64,000 nucleotides of DNA from Oleispira sp963851095 (GTDB lineage: Bacteria; Pseudomonadota; Gammaproteobacteria; Pseudomonadales; Oceanobacteraceae). Location: positions 169,963 to 233,962 of the forward strand of contig CAWKOX010000006.1 of NCBI GenBank assembly GCA_963851095.1, in the 5' to 3' direction. Below the pieces are notes generated by a model that worked only from the letters and a program-made list of their open reading frames with translations, did no database searches and was not told the origin of the DNA. Both the position numbers and the translations under genes were made by a program. This document shows positions 32,758-40,976 of the stretch, piece by piece. Position 1 is the first letter of the stretch; each line of letters starts with the position of its first letter.

Positions 32758-33492
32758 TTATTTGTTCTGTAAGTTCTTCCACAGCATTTTACTAACGTTT
32801 TCAATGAAAGCAGGATCTTCTTCTTTCATTGTCACTAGAATCTGCTTATTCATTTGAGTTTTATTTTGGCCATAAATCCAGCGGTTTTTATTAAACGTTT
32901 TGGCAAACTCAACCACTCCCGCTTGCAGTTCTTCTTCGTTGGCAAAGGTGGCTTCTACCACTTGGTTATTAAATAACTCTTGTGCACCGACACGCTGACC
33001 CGTCATTGCCAAACGGTTAAAGAACGTTTGTGGAATGGCTTTGTTAATCAATGGGAACATTGACGGTACAAACGGCACCAATACGTCTACTTCAGGAAAG
33101 CAGAAAAAGCCTTTGTCTGATTTCATAAAACGGAAATCACACGCACACGCTAATACCGAGCCGTTTCCATAAGTGTGGCCATTTAAGGCTGCAATGATTG
33201 GCATTGGAAAAGTGACTAGACGCTTTAATAACCCAGCTAGGTCAGTCATAAAACCTGAGATAATTTCTGGGGTATTCGTTGGCTGAGACATCCACGCAAG
33301 GTCAATTCCTAAGGACCAGTTTTTCTCACTGGCTGAGGTTAAGATGATCGATTTAATGCTTTGATCTGCTTCAATCTGGTCTAGGTGTTGATTAAATTCA
33401 GACAGGAATTCTGGGTTGTGACGGTTCTCAGCTGTATTCATGGTTAATACAGCAATACTACCTTGTGTCGTAATATCTATTAAACGTGTCAT
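32758..33492 (-). CDS. Enoyl-CoA hydratase/isomerase family protein
   Basis: A 244-residue crotonase-fold protein. It shows LTMNTAENRHNPEFLSEF at the N-terminus, the oxyanion-hole strand AALNGHTYGNGSVLA and CACDFRFMKSDKGFFCFPEV. The two catalytic glutamates of true hydratases are not obvious, so an isomerase (dodecenoyl-CoA delta-isomerase type) is at least as likely. The second ATG (33492) is used, because the first overlaps its own GAGGTG ribosome site. It converges with the OYE gene and a role in fatty-acid metabolism is probable. Confidence 0.8.
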   Translation of the reverse strand: MTRLIDITTQGSIAVLTMNTAENRHNPEFLSEFNQHLDQIEADQSIKSIILTSASEKNWSLGIDLAWMSQPTNTPEIISGFMTDLAGLLKRLVTFPMPIIAALNGHTYGNGSVLACACDFRFMKSDKGFFCFPEVDVLVPFVPSMFPLINKAIPQTFFNRLAMTGQRVGAQELFNNQVVEATFANEEELQAGVVEFAKTFNKNRWIYGQNKTQMNKQILVTMKEEDPAFIENVSKMLWKNLQNK

Positions 33493-33704
33493 CAGACACC
33501 TCATTTAACGCGATTGGATGGCTCATACTGCAATGTTTACAGTGGAAATATAAGTGTATAAAAATACCAACAACTTTTCATGACATTTTTATGATTATCT
33601 ATAACATTTAACACAACAAGCACTCAGCTTTCAGCATATAACCAACGCGCTATAAAGGCTATAATCACCCTAAATTAAATGCCTAGATAAATGAAGGTCG
33701 GCTC

Positions 33705-34133
33705 ATGGTCATGAATACTAAGATTTATAAGAAAGTACATACATTGGCAGAAAGCTTGATGAAAGCCGTTGATCGCGAAGATCAAGAAAGCTTTGATAAT
33801 GATTATGCGCAATTACAGAGTATTTGCGAAGAGCATGAAGGGACTGAAAAAGATCACCCTGTTCAGTGGGAAACATTAGCAGACTTTACCGGCGAGCTTG
33901 AGCTAGCGGTGACCTTGTATGAAAAGGCACTATTAAAAGCAGAAGCGATTAGCTCGATTGATTTTTGCTCGTCTATTGGTTTTTCAATGGCGACTATGAA
34001 GCTAGAGCTAGGAGACAAAGCTGGGGCAATTGCGAGCCTAGAAAAAGCAAAAGCCACCTGCCTAGAAATTGAAGATAAAGAACTAAAAGCTGAAATTCAT
34101 GATTTGTTAACCGAGCTAAATAGCGAAGGCTAA
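33705..34133 (+). CDS. Hypothetical TPR-like protein, 142 aa
   Basis: An acidic all-helical protein of 142 residues. Segments LAVTLYEKALLKAEAIS and MATMKLELGDKAGAIASLEKAKATC have the pattern of tetratricopeptide helices, so a protein-binding role is possible. AAGG lies about seven bases before the ATG. The stop codon lies within a 14-base tandem duplication. No neighbour suggests a function. Confidence 0.7.
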   Translation: MVMNTKIYKKVHTLAESLMKAVDREDQESFDNDYAQLQSICEEHEGTEKDHPVQWETLADFTGELELAVTLYEKALLKAEAISSIDFCSSIGFSMATMKLELGDKAGAIASLEKAKATCLEIEDKELKAEIHDLLTELNSEG

Positions 34134-34150
34134 CCAGCGAAGGCTAACCA
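34123..34150. repeat. Tandem 14-base duplication at the TPR-gene stop
   Basis: AGCGAAGGCTAACC occurs twice in a row, followed by a worn third copy (AGTGAAGCTA). The first copy holds the stop codon of the TPR-like gene. Confidence 0.75.
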
Positions 34151-34216
34151 GTGAAGCTAGAACTCCGCGACTTCTAATAATTGTGTATTACTAAGCATGA
34201 AGCAGCTGCTTAAGCA

Positions 34217-34696
34217 CTATACCGTCAGCTTGGTCGTATCGGCATTTAACAATTGAGCCAGGTCAGATGGATTTAGCTCAATTTCTAAACCTCGCTTTCC
34301 TGCGCTAATAAAAATGCTTTCAAAGCCTTCAGCACTGCTATCAATAAATGTTCTCAAGCGCTTTTTTTGTCCTAACGGACTCACTCCGCCTAATACATAG
34401 CCGGTCGAACGCTCTACCGAGTGTCTCTCAGCCATCTGCGCCTTTTTAGCCTTTGCAGCCTTGGCAATCTGTTTCATGCTAAGCATGCTTGCCACAGGAA
34501 TCACCGCGACCACCAGCTCTTTATTCTCTAGTATCACGACGAGGGTCTTAAAAACTTGTTCGCCATTTATGCCTAATTTAGTGACAGCCTCTTGACCATA
34601 AGATTCACCGTTACTCAATCCACTAGGGTCATGTTGATACTGATGAAGGGTATGAATAATTTTTCTCTTTTTGATTAGGTCGATTGCGGGTGTCAT
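34217..34696 (-). CDS. ybaK: Cys-tRNA(Pro)/Cys-tRNA(Cys) deacylase YbaK/EbsC
   Basis: A 159-residue YbaK-type trans-editing enzyme that hydrolyses mischarged Cys-tRNA(Pro). Family features are the VFKTLVV strand, VAVIPV and the GYVLGGVSPLGQKKRL loop near residue 105, which is diagnostic, followed by ISAGKRGLEIEL. It is a single gene. Length and order of motifs are normal. Confidence 0.92.
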   Translation of the reverse strand: MTPAIDLIKKRKIIHTLHQYQHDPSGLSNGESYGQEAVTKLGINGEQVFKTLVVILENKELVVAVIPVASMLSMKQIAKAAKAKKAQMAERHSVERSTGYVLGGVSPLGQKKRLRTFIDSSAEGFESIFISAGKRGLEIELNPSDLAQLLNADTTKLTV

Positions 34697-35016
34697 ATTG
34701 TCTCGATTCTTTTCACTATTACGATGGGATAGTTGTATCTGATAATTATTGGTGGCGTGATTATAATATTATTCCTACACTCTGATTCAACATTTTTTCC
34801 TGATAAGGTTTCTATTTTTGGTGCTATTAAGGCTTTATCAAATAGCTGGTTTAATTATCTCTTTGGCAGCCTCTTTGTCGATCTCGTGATCAGCCTCTTC
34901 AACTCTAACTCGGGTTATTATTCTATCTAACGTAATTGAGTTGATTTAAACTCGTTAGAGCAGTAGCCTCAAGTGACTATAGAAACCTCTGCCCACTAAT
35001 TTACAGAACTTAATTT
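34697..35016. other. Intergenic region, no supported gene
   Basis: This 320-base AT-rich stretch holds the 5' regions of ybaK (minus) and of the TetR gene (plus). A 65-codon frame opening with TTG at 34733 encodes hydrophobic residues but has no ribosome site or known likeness, and I do not call it a gene. Confidence 0.5.
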
Positions 35017-35613
35017 ATGTCGTTAAAACATGAAGATCCTAGGGTTATTCGTACAAAGTCGTTAATTATTAAATCTCTAGTAGATCTTACCGGTGAGACA
35101 CCTTACAAAAAAATTAAAATTCAGGATATTACTCAAACAGCCCAAATTGCACGTCAAACATTTTATCTCCATTACAAATCAAAAGATGAAGTATTAGTTG
35201 ATTATATTGATAATGTTTTTGATAGTTTTTATGAAGACATAGAAGGCTATATTATTGCTTCACCTGACCCGGGTGACATCATTGCTTGGCACTTATTTAA
35301 TCAGTGGCAGCAGCACTCTGATTTTTCTAAATTAATTATTGCGGCCGATGTTGAACATTTGGTGATCAAAAGTTTTCGTAACTACATTACCCGAGTCATG
35401 GGGCTTTATATGCGTAATCACGCTATGCCAATCAACGACCCTGAAGCATTAGGCTTTACCGTAGATTATTTAGCTGGGGCTTCGTGGATGGTCTTACAAC
35501 GTTGGATTCACAGTGACTTCCGCTACCCACTCGATAAATTAGCCAAACTGTATTCACAAATCAGTCGTCCAGGGCTGTTAAGTGTGATTAACAGCGGCGG
35601 GGATATGGAATAA
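35017..35613 (+). CDS. TetR-family transcriptional regulator
   Basis: A 198-residue TetR protein. The N-terminal domain has SLIIKSLVDLTGE, then YKKIKIQDITQTAQIARQTFYLHYKSKDEVL, the helix-turn-helix with recognition helix ARQTFYLHY. The C-terminal part has a TetR_C-like helical domain with YLAGASWMVLQRWI near 150. It has no divergent partner: upstream is ybaK on the minus strand 320 bases away, downstream a convergent gene. Its target is therefore unclear. Confidence 0.85.
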   Translation: MSLKHEDPRVIRTKSLIIKSLVDLTGETPYKKIKIQDITQTAQIARQTFYLHYKSKDEVLVDYIDNVFDSFYEDIEGYIIASPDPGDIIAWHLFNQWQQHSDFSKLIIAADVEHLVIKSFRNYITRVMGLYMRNHAMPINDPEALGFTVDYLAGASWMVLQRWIHSDFRYPLDKLAKLYSQISRPGLLSVINSGGDME

Positions 35614-35614
35614 A

Positions 35615-35634
35615 GCATTGGTTTTTTCCAATGC
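35615..35634. terminator. Hairpin after the TetR gene
   Basis: GCATTGG and its complement CCAATGC flank a six-T loop immediately after the TetR stop. Short, so only a possible terminator. Confidence 0.4.
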
Positions 35635-35717
35635 AATACCCTCCACGCCACAGCGTTCTTCTGCTGACGAAAAATCAAATAGAGGTTTGCCAGCTTAACT
35701 TCATACATAAATTGAGC

Positions 35718-36461
35718 TTAACGATGGTCCTGATAAAGCTGGCGAATTCTTGCCAGCTTCACTTCGTTTTTATCCACAAAAACTTGCAAGGCCTCAGGTA
35801 TTTTTTCAGGCCAATCTAAACCATACCCTGTAGGCATAATTAACGGCGCCAATAAAGAAGCAGCGGTTAAATCTGCACGGCTAAATTCATTGCCCACTAA
35901 AAATTCGCTCTTTTGGTAAGCCTCATGCAGTTTATCAATCGCTTGCTGGATATGGACTTCCGACTTGTTAGCGCCTTCTTCATTGATCGCCATGGTTTTA
36001 CGCATAATAGGCTCAATCTTGAAGAAAGATAACTTCAAGAAAAATCCTCCCCACCATGGGCCATTATGCGCTAATAAAGGAATTACGATATTAGGTTCGG
36101 ATAATAAATAGTGATAGCAGTAACGACGTACATGCACGCCTATTTCGATATCACAATATTTTTCCCACGCCAATGCCTGCTCTAATAACTCAGTATCTTT
36201 TGGGGTTAATGATTTTTCTGGATAGGTCTCATCCAAGTAATTAAGAATGATGTGCGAGTTTTGTATTTGCTCAGGTAGCCCCTGTTTATTAGTATCGACT
36301 AAAATGGGTACTGAGCTTTTCTTAGCCATTTTTCGGGTTGTTTTTAGATGCAATCCTGGTAATAAATTTTTAAGCTTATATTCAAGGCCTTTATGATCCA
36401 TCGCCCAACGAACTTTTTCACAGTAATGTGAGATTGGAAATTGATACAGTATGCGACTCAT
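35718..36461 (-). CDS. Glutathione S-transferase-like protein
   Basis: A 247-residue protein with an N-terminal thioredoxin-like GST domain (MSRILYQFPISHYCEKVRWA, with Ser/Cys active site positions, then KKSSVPILVD for the cis-Pro) and an alpha-helical C-terminal domain containing FLVGNEFSRADLTAASLLAPL, the conserved N-cap region. GSTs conjugate glutathione to electrophiles or act as reductases. The class cannot be set from sequence. It converges with the TetR gene. Confidence 0.85.
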   Translation of the reverse strand: MSRILYQFPISHYCEKVRWAMDHKGLEYKLKNLLPGLHLKTTRKMAKKSSVPILVDTNKQGLPEQIQNSHIILNYLDETYPEKSLTPKDTELLEQALAWEKYCDIEIGVHVRRYCYHYLLSEPNIVIPLLAHNGPWWGGFFLKLSFFKIEPIMRKTMAINEEGANKSEVHIQQAIDKLHEAYQKSEFLVGNEFSRADLTAASLLAPLIMPTGYGLDWPEKIPEALQVFVDKNEVKLARIRQLYQDHR

Positions 36462-36530
36462 GTGTGTTTCCTTAATTATTGTTATTCCTGTGAGCCGCTA
36501 TACATGCTTCAACGGTTCGAATGACGGCGA

Positions 36531-37505
36531 TTAAGAATTCAACCGCTGTTTATTCCATTCGTCTAGTTGCTCATTAGCTAAAAAGCTCCATGCAATCAAG
36601 CGACTCACTTTCTGCCCTTGGCTCATGTTAATCACCTTAACTTGCTTTGCACCTATTTGGCTAAGCAATTTTTTAAGTGGCTTTATATTATCGCTTTTAG
36701 ACACTAGGCTAGTGAACCACAAAACCTGCCCCGAAAAAATTTTACTTTCGCTGATCATACGCTTTAAAAAAGCTATCTCGCCACCCTCACACCAAAGCTC
36801 AGATTTTTGGCCGCCAAAGTTACGACCCTTACCTTTAACTTGATTCAGCTGCAGGGCTTGATCTTTATTTTTCGCTTTTTGCTTCTCTTGATGTTTGCTT
36901 AGGTTTTTCTGCTTACGCTCCGTACCGGCGTTTGCTTCCGCGAGTGATGCATGAAAGGGAGGATTACAGAGTGTTAAATCAAATAGATCGTGCGGCCCAA
37001 TCACTCCGGTAAAAATCGACTGCTTAACTTTTTGCTGAACCAGTTTGATCTTATTTTTTAACGTAGGGTTAGAGTCTACGATTAGCTTTGCCGTTGCTAC
37101 CGATACCGGATCAATATCAGTACCCACAAACTTCCAGCCGTAGCTTCGGCTACCAATAATCGGGTAAATACAATTAGCACCGGTGCCTATATCGAGCACC
37201 TTTGCATTATTCTTCTTTCCTTGTAACAGGTCAGCAGCGTGATGAATATAGTCGGCGCGCCCAGGGATAGGGGGGCAAAGGTAACCTTCTGGAATATTCC
37301 AGTGTACGACTTGATAGTGATGAGCGAGTAACGCTTGATTTAATAATCGTACGGCGTTTTCATTAGCAAAATCGACCGTCTGCTCACCTTTTGGATTTAG
37401 TTTAAGGTGTGAGTTTAATTCAGGACAAACCTCAACAAGGGCATTCAAATCGTAACGACCTTGATGTGGATTTCTTGGGTGTAACGAGGAAGCAGGTTTA
37501 TTCAC
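36531..37505 (-). CDS. rlmF: 23S rRNA (adenine-N6)-methyltransferase RlmF
   Basis: RlmF methylates A1618 of 23S rRNA. The 324-residue protein starts with the family signature (HPRNPHQGRYDLNALVE), has the SAM-binding DIGTGANCIYP near residue 100, and the catalytic LCNPPFHAS motif near 180. A Lys-rich insert follows. Length and motif order match. It stands before a diguanylate cyclase gene on the same strand with a 36-base gap. Confidence 0.92.
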   Translation of the reverse strand: MNKPASSLHPRNPHQGRYDLNALVEVCPELNSHLKLNPKGEQTVDFANENAVRLLNQALLAHHYQVVHWNIPEGYLCPPIPGRADYIHHAADLLQGKKNNAKVLDIGTGANCIYPIIGSRSYGWKFVGTDIDPVSVATAKLIVDSNPTLKNKIKLVQQKVKQSIFTGVIGPHDLFDLTLCNPPFHASLAEANAGTERKQKNLSKHQEKQKAKNKDQALQLNQVKGKGRNFGGQKSELWCEGGEIAFLKRMISESKIFSGQVLWFTSLVSKSDNIKPLKKLLSQIGAKQVKVINMSQGQKVSRLIAWSFLANEQLDEWNKQRLNS

Positions 37506-37541
37506 TGAGGATCACTTGGTAAATCGAAGTAGGCGATCATT

Positions 37542-38840
37542 TTAACCCGTGATGAGACGTTCTGCATCTTGATTATTTGCAGAGCATACAACCACCCGAT
37601 TACGCCCTGCGGCTTTGGCCTGATAGAGACCATGATCGGCTCGTTCTAGTATTTTAAGCCAGCCATCCCTCTGTAAATTGCATTCTGTTGCGCCAAAACT
37701 TGCGGTTATTTGAATACCGTCTTCTGGATTGAAATTAAAATCACTTTCAGCAATTTTTATACGTAAATTTTCTGCGATGACCTGAGCCTTATCAAGCGTG
37801 GTATCAGGTAGCAGAATGATAAATTCTTCTCCACCAAAGCGAGCGATACTGTCATATTTTCGGGTATTGTTGGTCAATACACGAGCGACTTCAACCAGCA
37901 CTTCATCACCTCGGCCATGTCCAAATACATCGTTAATGCGTTTAAAGTGATCGATATCGAGCATGATTACCGACATTGGCACATTGTTTCGCAAAGAACG
38001 TGAATGCTCAACATTAATAATATTTTCTAACGCCCTACGGTTCAAAACCTTAGTCAGCGGATCGTGAGAGGCTTGCTCTATTAATACCCGCTGAACCTTG
38101 TAACTAACAATCCAAACCACACCAAAACTGGTCACCGCAACGAGTAACTCATACACAATAATCGATATAGCGTGCATCAAGCCCGAAGTCATAAAATCAT
38201 CAATACTGTCTTGAGTGAAGGTTAAAACCCCTCGCATGATAAAGAAGGTTGCAAAAGCTAAATAGGAAATGGCAATCGTAAAGTTTGCTTTATTATGAGC
38301 CGTTAATAACGTGCGCATAATGTATAAACATTGAAAGCCAACAATAAAGCTAATGGCGATGATACGTGCATTCACACTTTCACTCACATAGGTAAAATAT
38401 GCGGCTGAGCTAGCCATCGCTAGCAGCATCACTCCATGAAATTGCCGCATTAAACGGGTGTCGAGCTGGTAGAAATAGATAAAGCCAAGATGAATCGTAG
38501 CCATGCTAAAAATCAGTAAGGTATTGGGCAGTACGATCGATAAAAAGTCGGGAATATAATTGCGCAATCCAATTAGTAGAAAGGCAATACCGCTCATAAA
38601 AAAGGCATAGGCAGTCTGCCGTATTCCTCGAAATTGAGAGTTATACGTTGAATAAATCAGTAAGCAGGCACCAAATGATGCATTCATAACAATATTATTA
38701 ATGGATAAAGATCTTAAATCTAAGAATTCTTGCACGTTATTACTCAAGCGAACGTAAAATATACTGTTTAACCATTGTACAGTGGTACTGGTGATTAAAG
38801 GGTAAACAATACGCTTACTATAAATAGAAATACCTGCCAA
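37542..38840 (-). CDS. Membrane-bound diguanylate cyclase (GGDEF)
   Basis: A 432-residue protein with six or seven predicted membrane helices in the first 230 residues and a C-terminal GGDEF domain that makes cyclic di-GMP. The domain shows DPLTKVLNRRAL, LDIDHFKRINDVFGHGRGDEVL and an intact active-site loop RFGGEEF (GGEEF), so it should be catalytically competent. An inhibitory RxxD site before the active loop is not obvious. The signal sensed by the membrane part is unknown. Confidence 0.9.
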   Translation of the reverse strand: MAGISIYSKRIVYPLITSTTVQWLNSIFYVRLSNNVQEFLDLRSLSINNIVMNASFGACLLIYSTYNSQFRGIRQTAYAFFMSGIAFLLIGLRNYIPDFLSIVLPNTLLIFSMATIHLGFIYFYQLDTRLMRQFHGVMLLAMASSAAYFTYVSESVNARIIAISFIVGFQCLYIMRTLLTAHNKANFTIAISYLAFATFFIMRGVLTFTQDSIDDFMTSGLMHAISIIVYELLVAVTSFGVVWIVSYKVQRVLIEQASHDPLTKVLNRRALENIINVEHSRSLRNNVPMSVIMLDIDHFKRINDVFGHGRGDEVLVEVARVLTNNTRKYDSIARFGGEEFIILLPDTTLDKAQVIAENLRIKIAESDFNFNPEDGIQITASFGATECNLQRDGWLKILERADHGLYQAKAAGRNRVVVCSANNQDAERLITG

Positions 38841-38978
38841 ATACTAGAAACTTGACACAACTGTCAGTTTAGTCACATTGTTAGATAATTAATAAGACAA
38901 ATACCTCTCTATTGCGCTAATTAACTAATGCCTATACGAATAGCTGCAATGGCTGTGGAAATACTCGAGGCAAAAAAA

Positions 38979-39017
38979 AGCCGCTCAGTATCATCAATCT
39001 GACAATACTGAACGGCT
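38979..39017 (-). terminator. Terminator of the FKBP gene
   Basis: On the minus strand a 13-base stem (AGCCGTTCAGTAT with ATACTGAGCGGCT, one mismatch) is followed by a run of eight T. It lies downstream of the SlyD-like gene at 39080. Confidence 0.85.
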
Positions 39018-39079
39018 TCTTCGTTGCGTTAAACTGTCTAGCTTAAGGCACTTTATTACTAAGAAGTAATAACCGCGGC

Positions 39080-39562
39080 CTAGTGCTGGTGACCGCCTTC
39101 GCCATGTACGTGGCCATGAGCCATTTCTTCATCAGTTGCATCACGGACTGCTTCAACCGTTACGTCAAACGTTAATGCTTTACCCGCTAGAGGGTGATTG
39201 CCATCAACAGTAACCATGTTGTCTTCAACCGCGGTCACGATCAGGTTCATTGGACCTTGCTCAGTTTCAGCCGTGAATGCCATGCCTGGCTCAACAGTCT
39301 CAACGCCTTCGAAAGCTTCCATTGGCACTTCTTGAACGCCTTCTGGGTTGTATTCGCCGTAAGCTTTAGCTGGCTCAACAGTGGTTTTAACCTGATCGCC
39401 AACGGCTTTACCGATTAATGCTTCTTCAAGACCTTGGATAACGTTTTGTGCGCCTACCAAAAATACTAATGGCTCGCCGCCTTCAGAACTATCGATGATT
39501 TGGCCTTCTTCATCCAATACGGTGTACTGAATACTTGCTACTTTGTTTGCTGCGATAGTCAT
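39080..39562 (-). CDS. FKBP-type peptidyl-prolyl isomerase, SlyD-like
   Basis: A 160-residue prolyl isomerase and chaperone of the SlyD type. It has an FKBP domain (QYTVLDEEGQIIDSSEGGEP, then LVGAQNVIQGLEEALIGK), an insert-in-flap region and the NHPLAGKALTFDV motif. The C-terminus is His-rich (HGHVHGEGGHQH), a potential nickel- or zinc-binding tail. A second homologue with the same tail is at 50248. Single-gene unit with its own terminator. Confidence 0.9.
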   Translation of the reverse strand: MTIAANKVASIQYTVLDEEGQIIDSSEGGEPLVFLVGAQNVIQGLEEALIGKAVGDQVKTTVEPAKAYGEYNPEGVQEVPMEAFEGVETVEPGMAFTAETEQGPMNLIVTAVEDNMVTVDGNHPLAGKALTFDVTVEAVRDATDEEMAHGHVHGEGGHQH

Positions 39563-39679
39563 ATGACGAATCTCTGGTATGTGTGAATTATCTAGCCTGT
39601 CATTGTAAGAGAACTCACCTTGGATTAAAAGAGTCGATTAAAAGGGAAGAATTAACAGAGTAAATTCATAATGGGCTAG

Positions 39680-40945
39680 CTAATAGCGATGGCTTGAAAA
39701 TGAGCCTTTACTCAACCAAGTTTGAAAGTTGCGACTAGCGGCATCAATACCGCCGGGATAATTGGCCCCGAATAGCTGATCAATACTGGCTTTACGGCAA
39801 GGGTTTTGTCCATAAAAAGCAAAACTGCGCTTAAGCCATTGTCGCCCTGCCTGATGATCCAGTAGAAAATACAGACTGGCAGTGGCCTGCAAATAATTCA
39901 ATCGCTGATTACGGCCATTAAAATCTTGATGCTCGGTATTAACTAAGCGCTCCATGTTTGCATTCTTTAATTGACTGTACTCAGTCACCCTTGGCTGTAC
40001 TTTTGCAACATTCATTTGCCAGCTGAAACTTTCCATATATCCTGCTAACCCTTCATTCATCCACACCGGAATAGGCCCTAGCATTCCCGCTAGCATGGCG
40101 TGGGTCATTTCATGTCGGGCAACCAACATGGTTTGCTCAATATTCGGATAGCGCGGTAAATAGATGCTATTACTTACTGAGCTATAATAGGCTCCCCACT
40201 GTGCATTCTCTTTTTGCTGGTCACGATAATCTTCAAAATCCGCAACCGTTTTGAATAAAATAATTTTTAAATTAATCTGGCGATGATTCGCTTTAGGTAC
40301 ATATCGACTTAATACTTTATGCACCATTTTAGCTTGTTTCTTTATCTCGCGTTCGATAAAGCGATCCCCTGCCCAATTTGGGTACTCGATAGACAGTTTC
40401 ACTTCCTGCTGAAGAGCGGCGTATTGCTTGGTCAGGTCTTCGACGTTAAGTGTTTCGGCATCAGAGCCTGCGCCTGACGTTAGTTTTTCACCAAAATGTG
40501 TACGTCCTTCTGCATCAACCCATTTATAAATTTTTTGTGCGGTGACATTATCAAGCTGTTGAGTTTTAGGTTTATGACACAGCATTTTTGCCACGTAGCG
40601 ACTGCCAGCAGTTTGCCAATTTAGCTCGGCTGAATCATTCTGGCTAGGCGCCCGCATTTCAGAATCTTTGCTCTGCGGCTCAGTGAATGAACGATCATAC
40701 TTAGAATCTAATGAATGCTCTTGCCGAAGGTCGTCTAATACACGCTGATGATCTTCTACTCTCAACTGATATAGTTGTGAAAGTAATGGGTAATAAGGGT
40801 CTAATTGAATACCACGCGCTAGATCATCGCGGCCCAGCGTTTCTAATAGTTGCTGGCGCTGATAAGGCCCACAGCCAAACCAAATCATTTCTACACCGAG
40901 TAAAAATACGAGTAGCATAAAGAGAATGCGTGAGAGGCTTTTCAT
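39680..40945 (-). CDS. DUF4124 protein with a metallopeptidase-like domain
   Basis: A 421-residue protein with an N-terminal membrane or signal segment (ILFMLLVFLLGVEMIWFGC, perhaps a lipoprotein-like or simple anchor). A DUF4124 stretch KIYKWVDAEGRTHFGEKL lies near residue 140. The C-terminal half holds the zinc-peptidase motif HEMTH (HExxH) followed by MNEGLAGYMES, the gluzincin-like third ligand region. DUF4124 is common in proteobacterial envelope proteins of unknown role; a periplasmic protease is the likely activity. Confidence 0.75.
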   Translation of the reverse strand: MKSLSRILFMLLVFLLGVEMIWFGCGPYQRQQLLETLGRDDLARGIQLDPYYPLLSQLYQLRVEDHQRVLDDLRQEHSLDSKYDRSFTEPQSKDSEMRAPSQNDSAELNWQTAGSRYVAKMLCHKPKTQQLDNVTAQKIYKWVDAEGRTHFGEKLTSGAGSDAETLNVEDLTKQYAALQQEVKLSIEYPNWAGDRFIEREIKKQAKMVHKVLSRYVPKANHRQINLKIILFKTVADFEDYRDQQKENAQWGAYYSSVSNSIYLPRYPNIEQTMLVARHEMTHAMLAGMLGPIPVWMNEGLAGYMESFSWQMNVAKVQPRVTEYSQLKNANMERLVNTEHQDFNGRNQRLNYLQATASLYFLLDHQAGRQWLKRSFAFYGQNPCRKASIDQLFGANYPGGIDAASRNFQTWLSKGSFSSHRY

Positions 40946-40976
40946 AAGTCGATCCCTTTTATCACTCAGTAATTAC

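Noticed and set aside
34733..34930. 65-codon hydrophobic frame
   Set aside because: TTG start, no ribosome site, no likeness to any family I know; probably part of the ybaK/TetR spacer.
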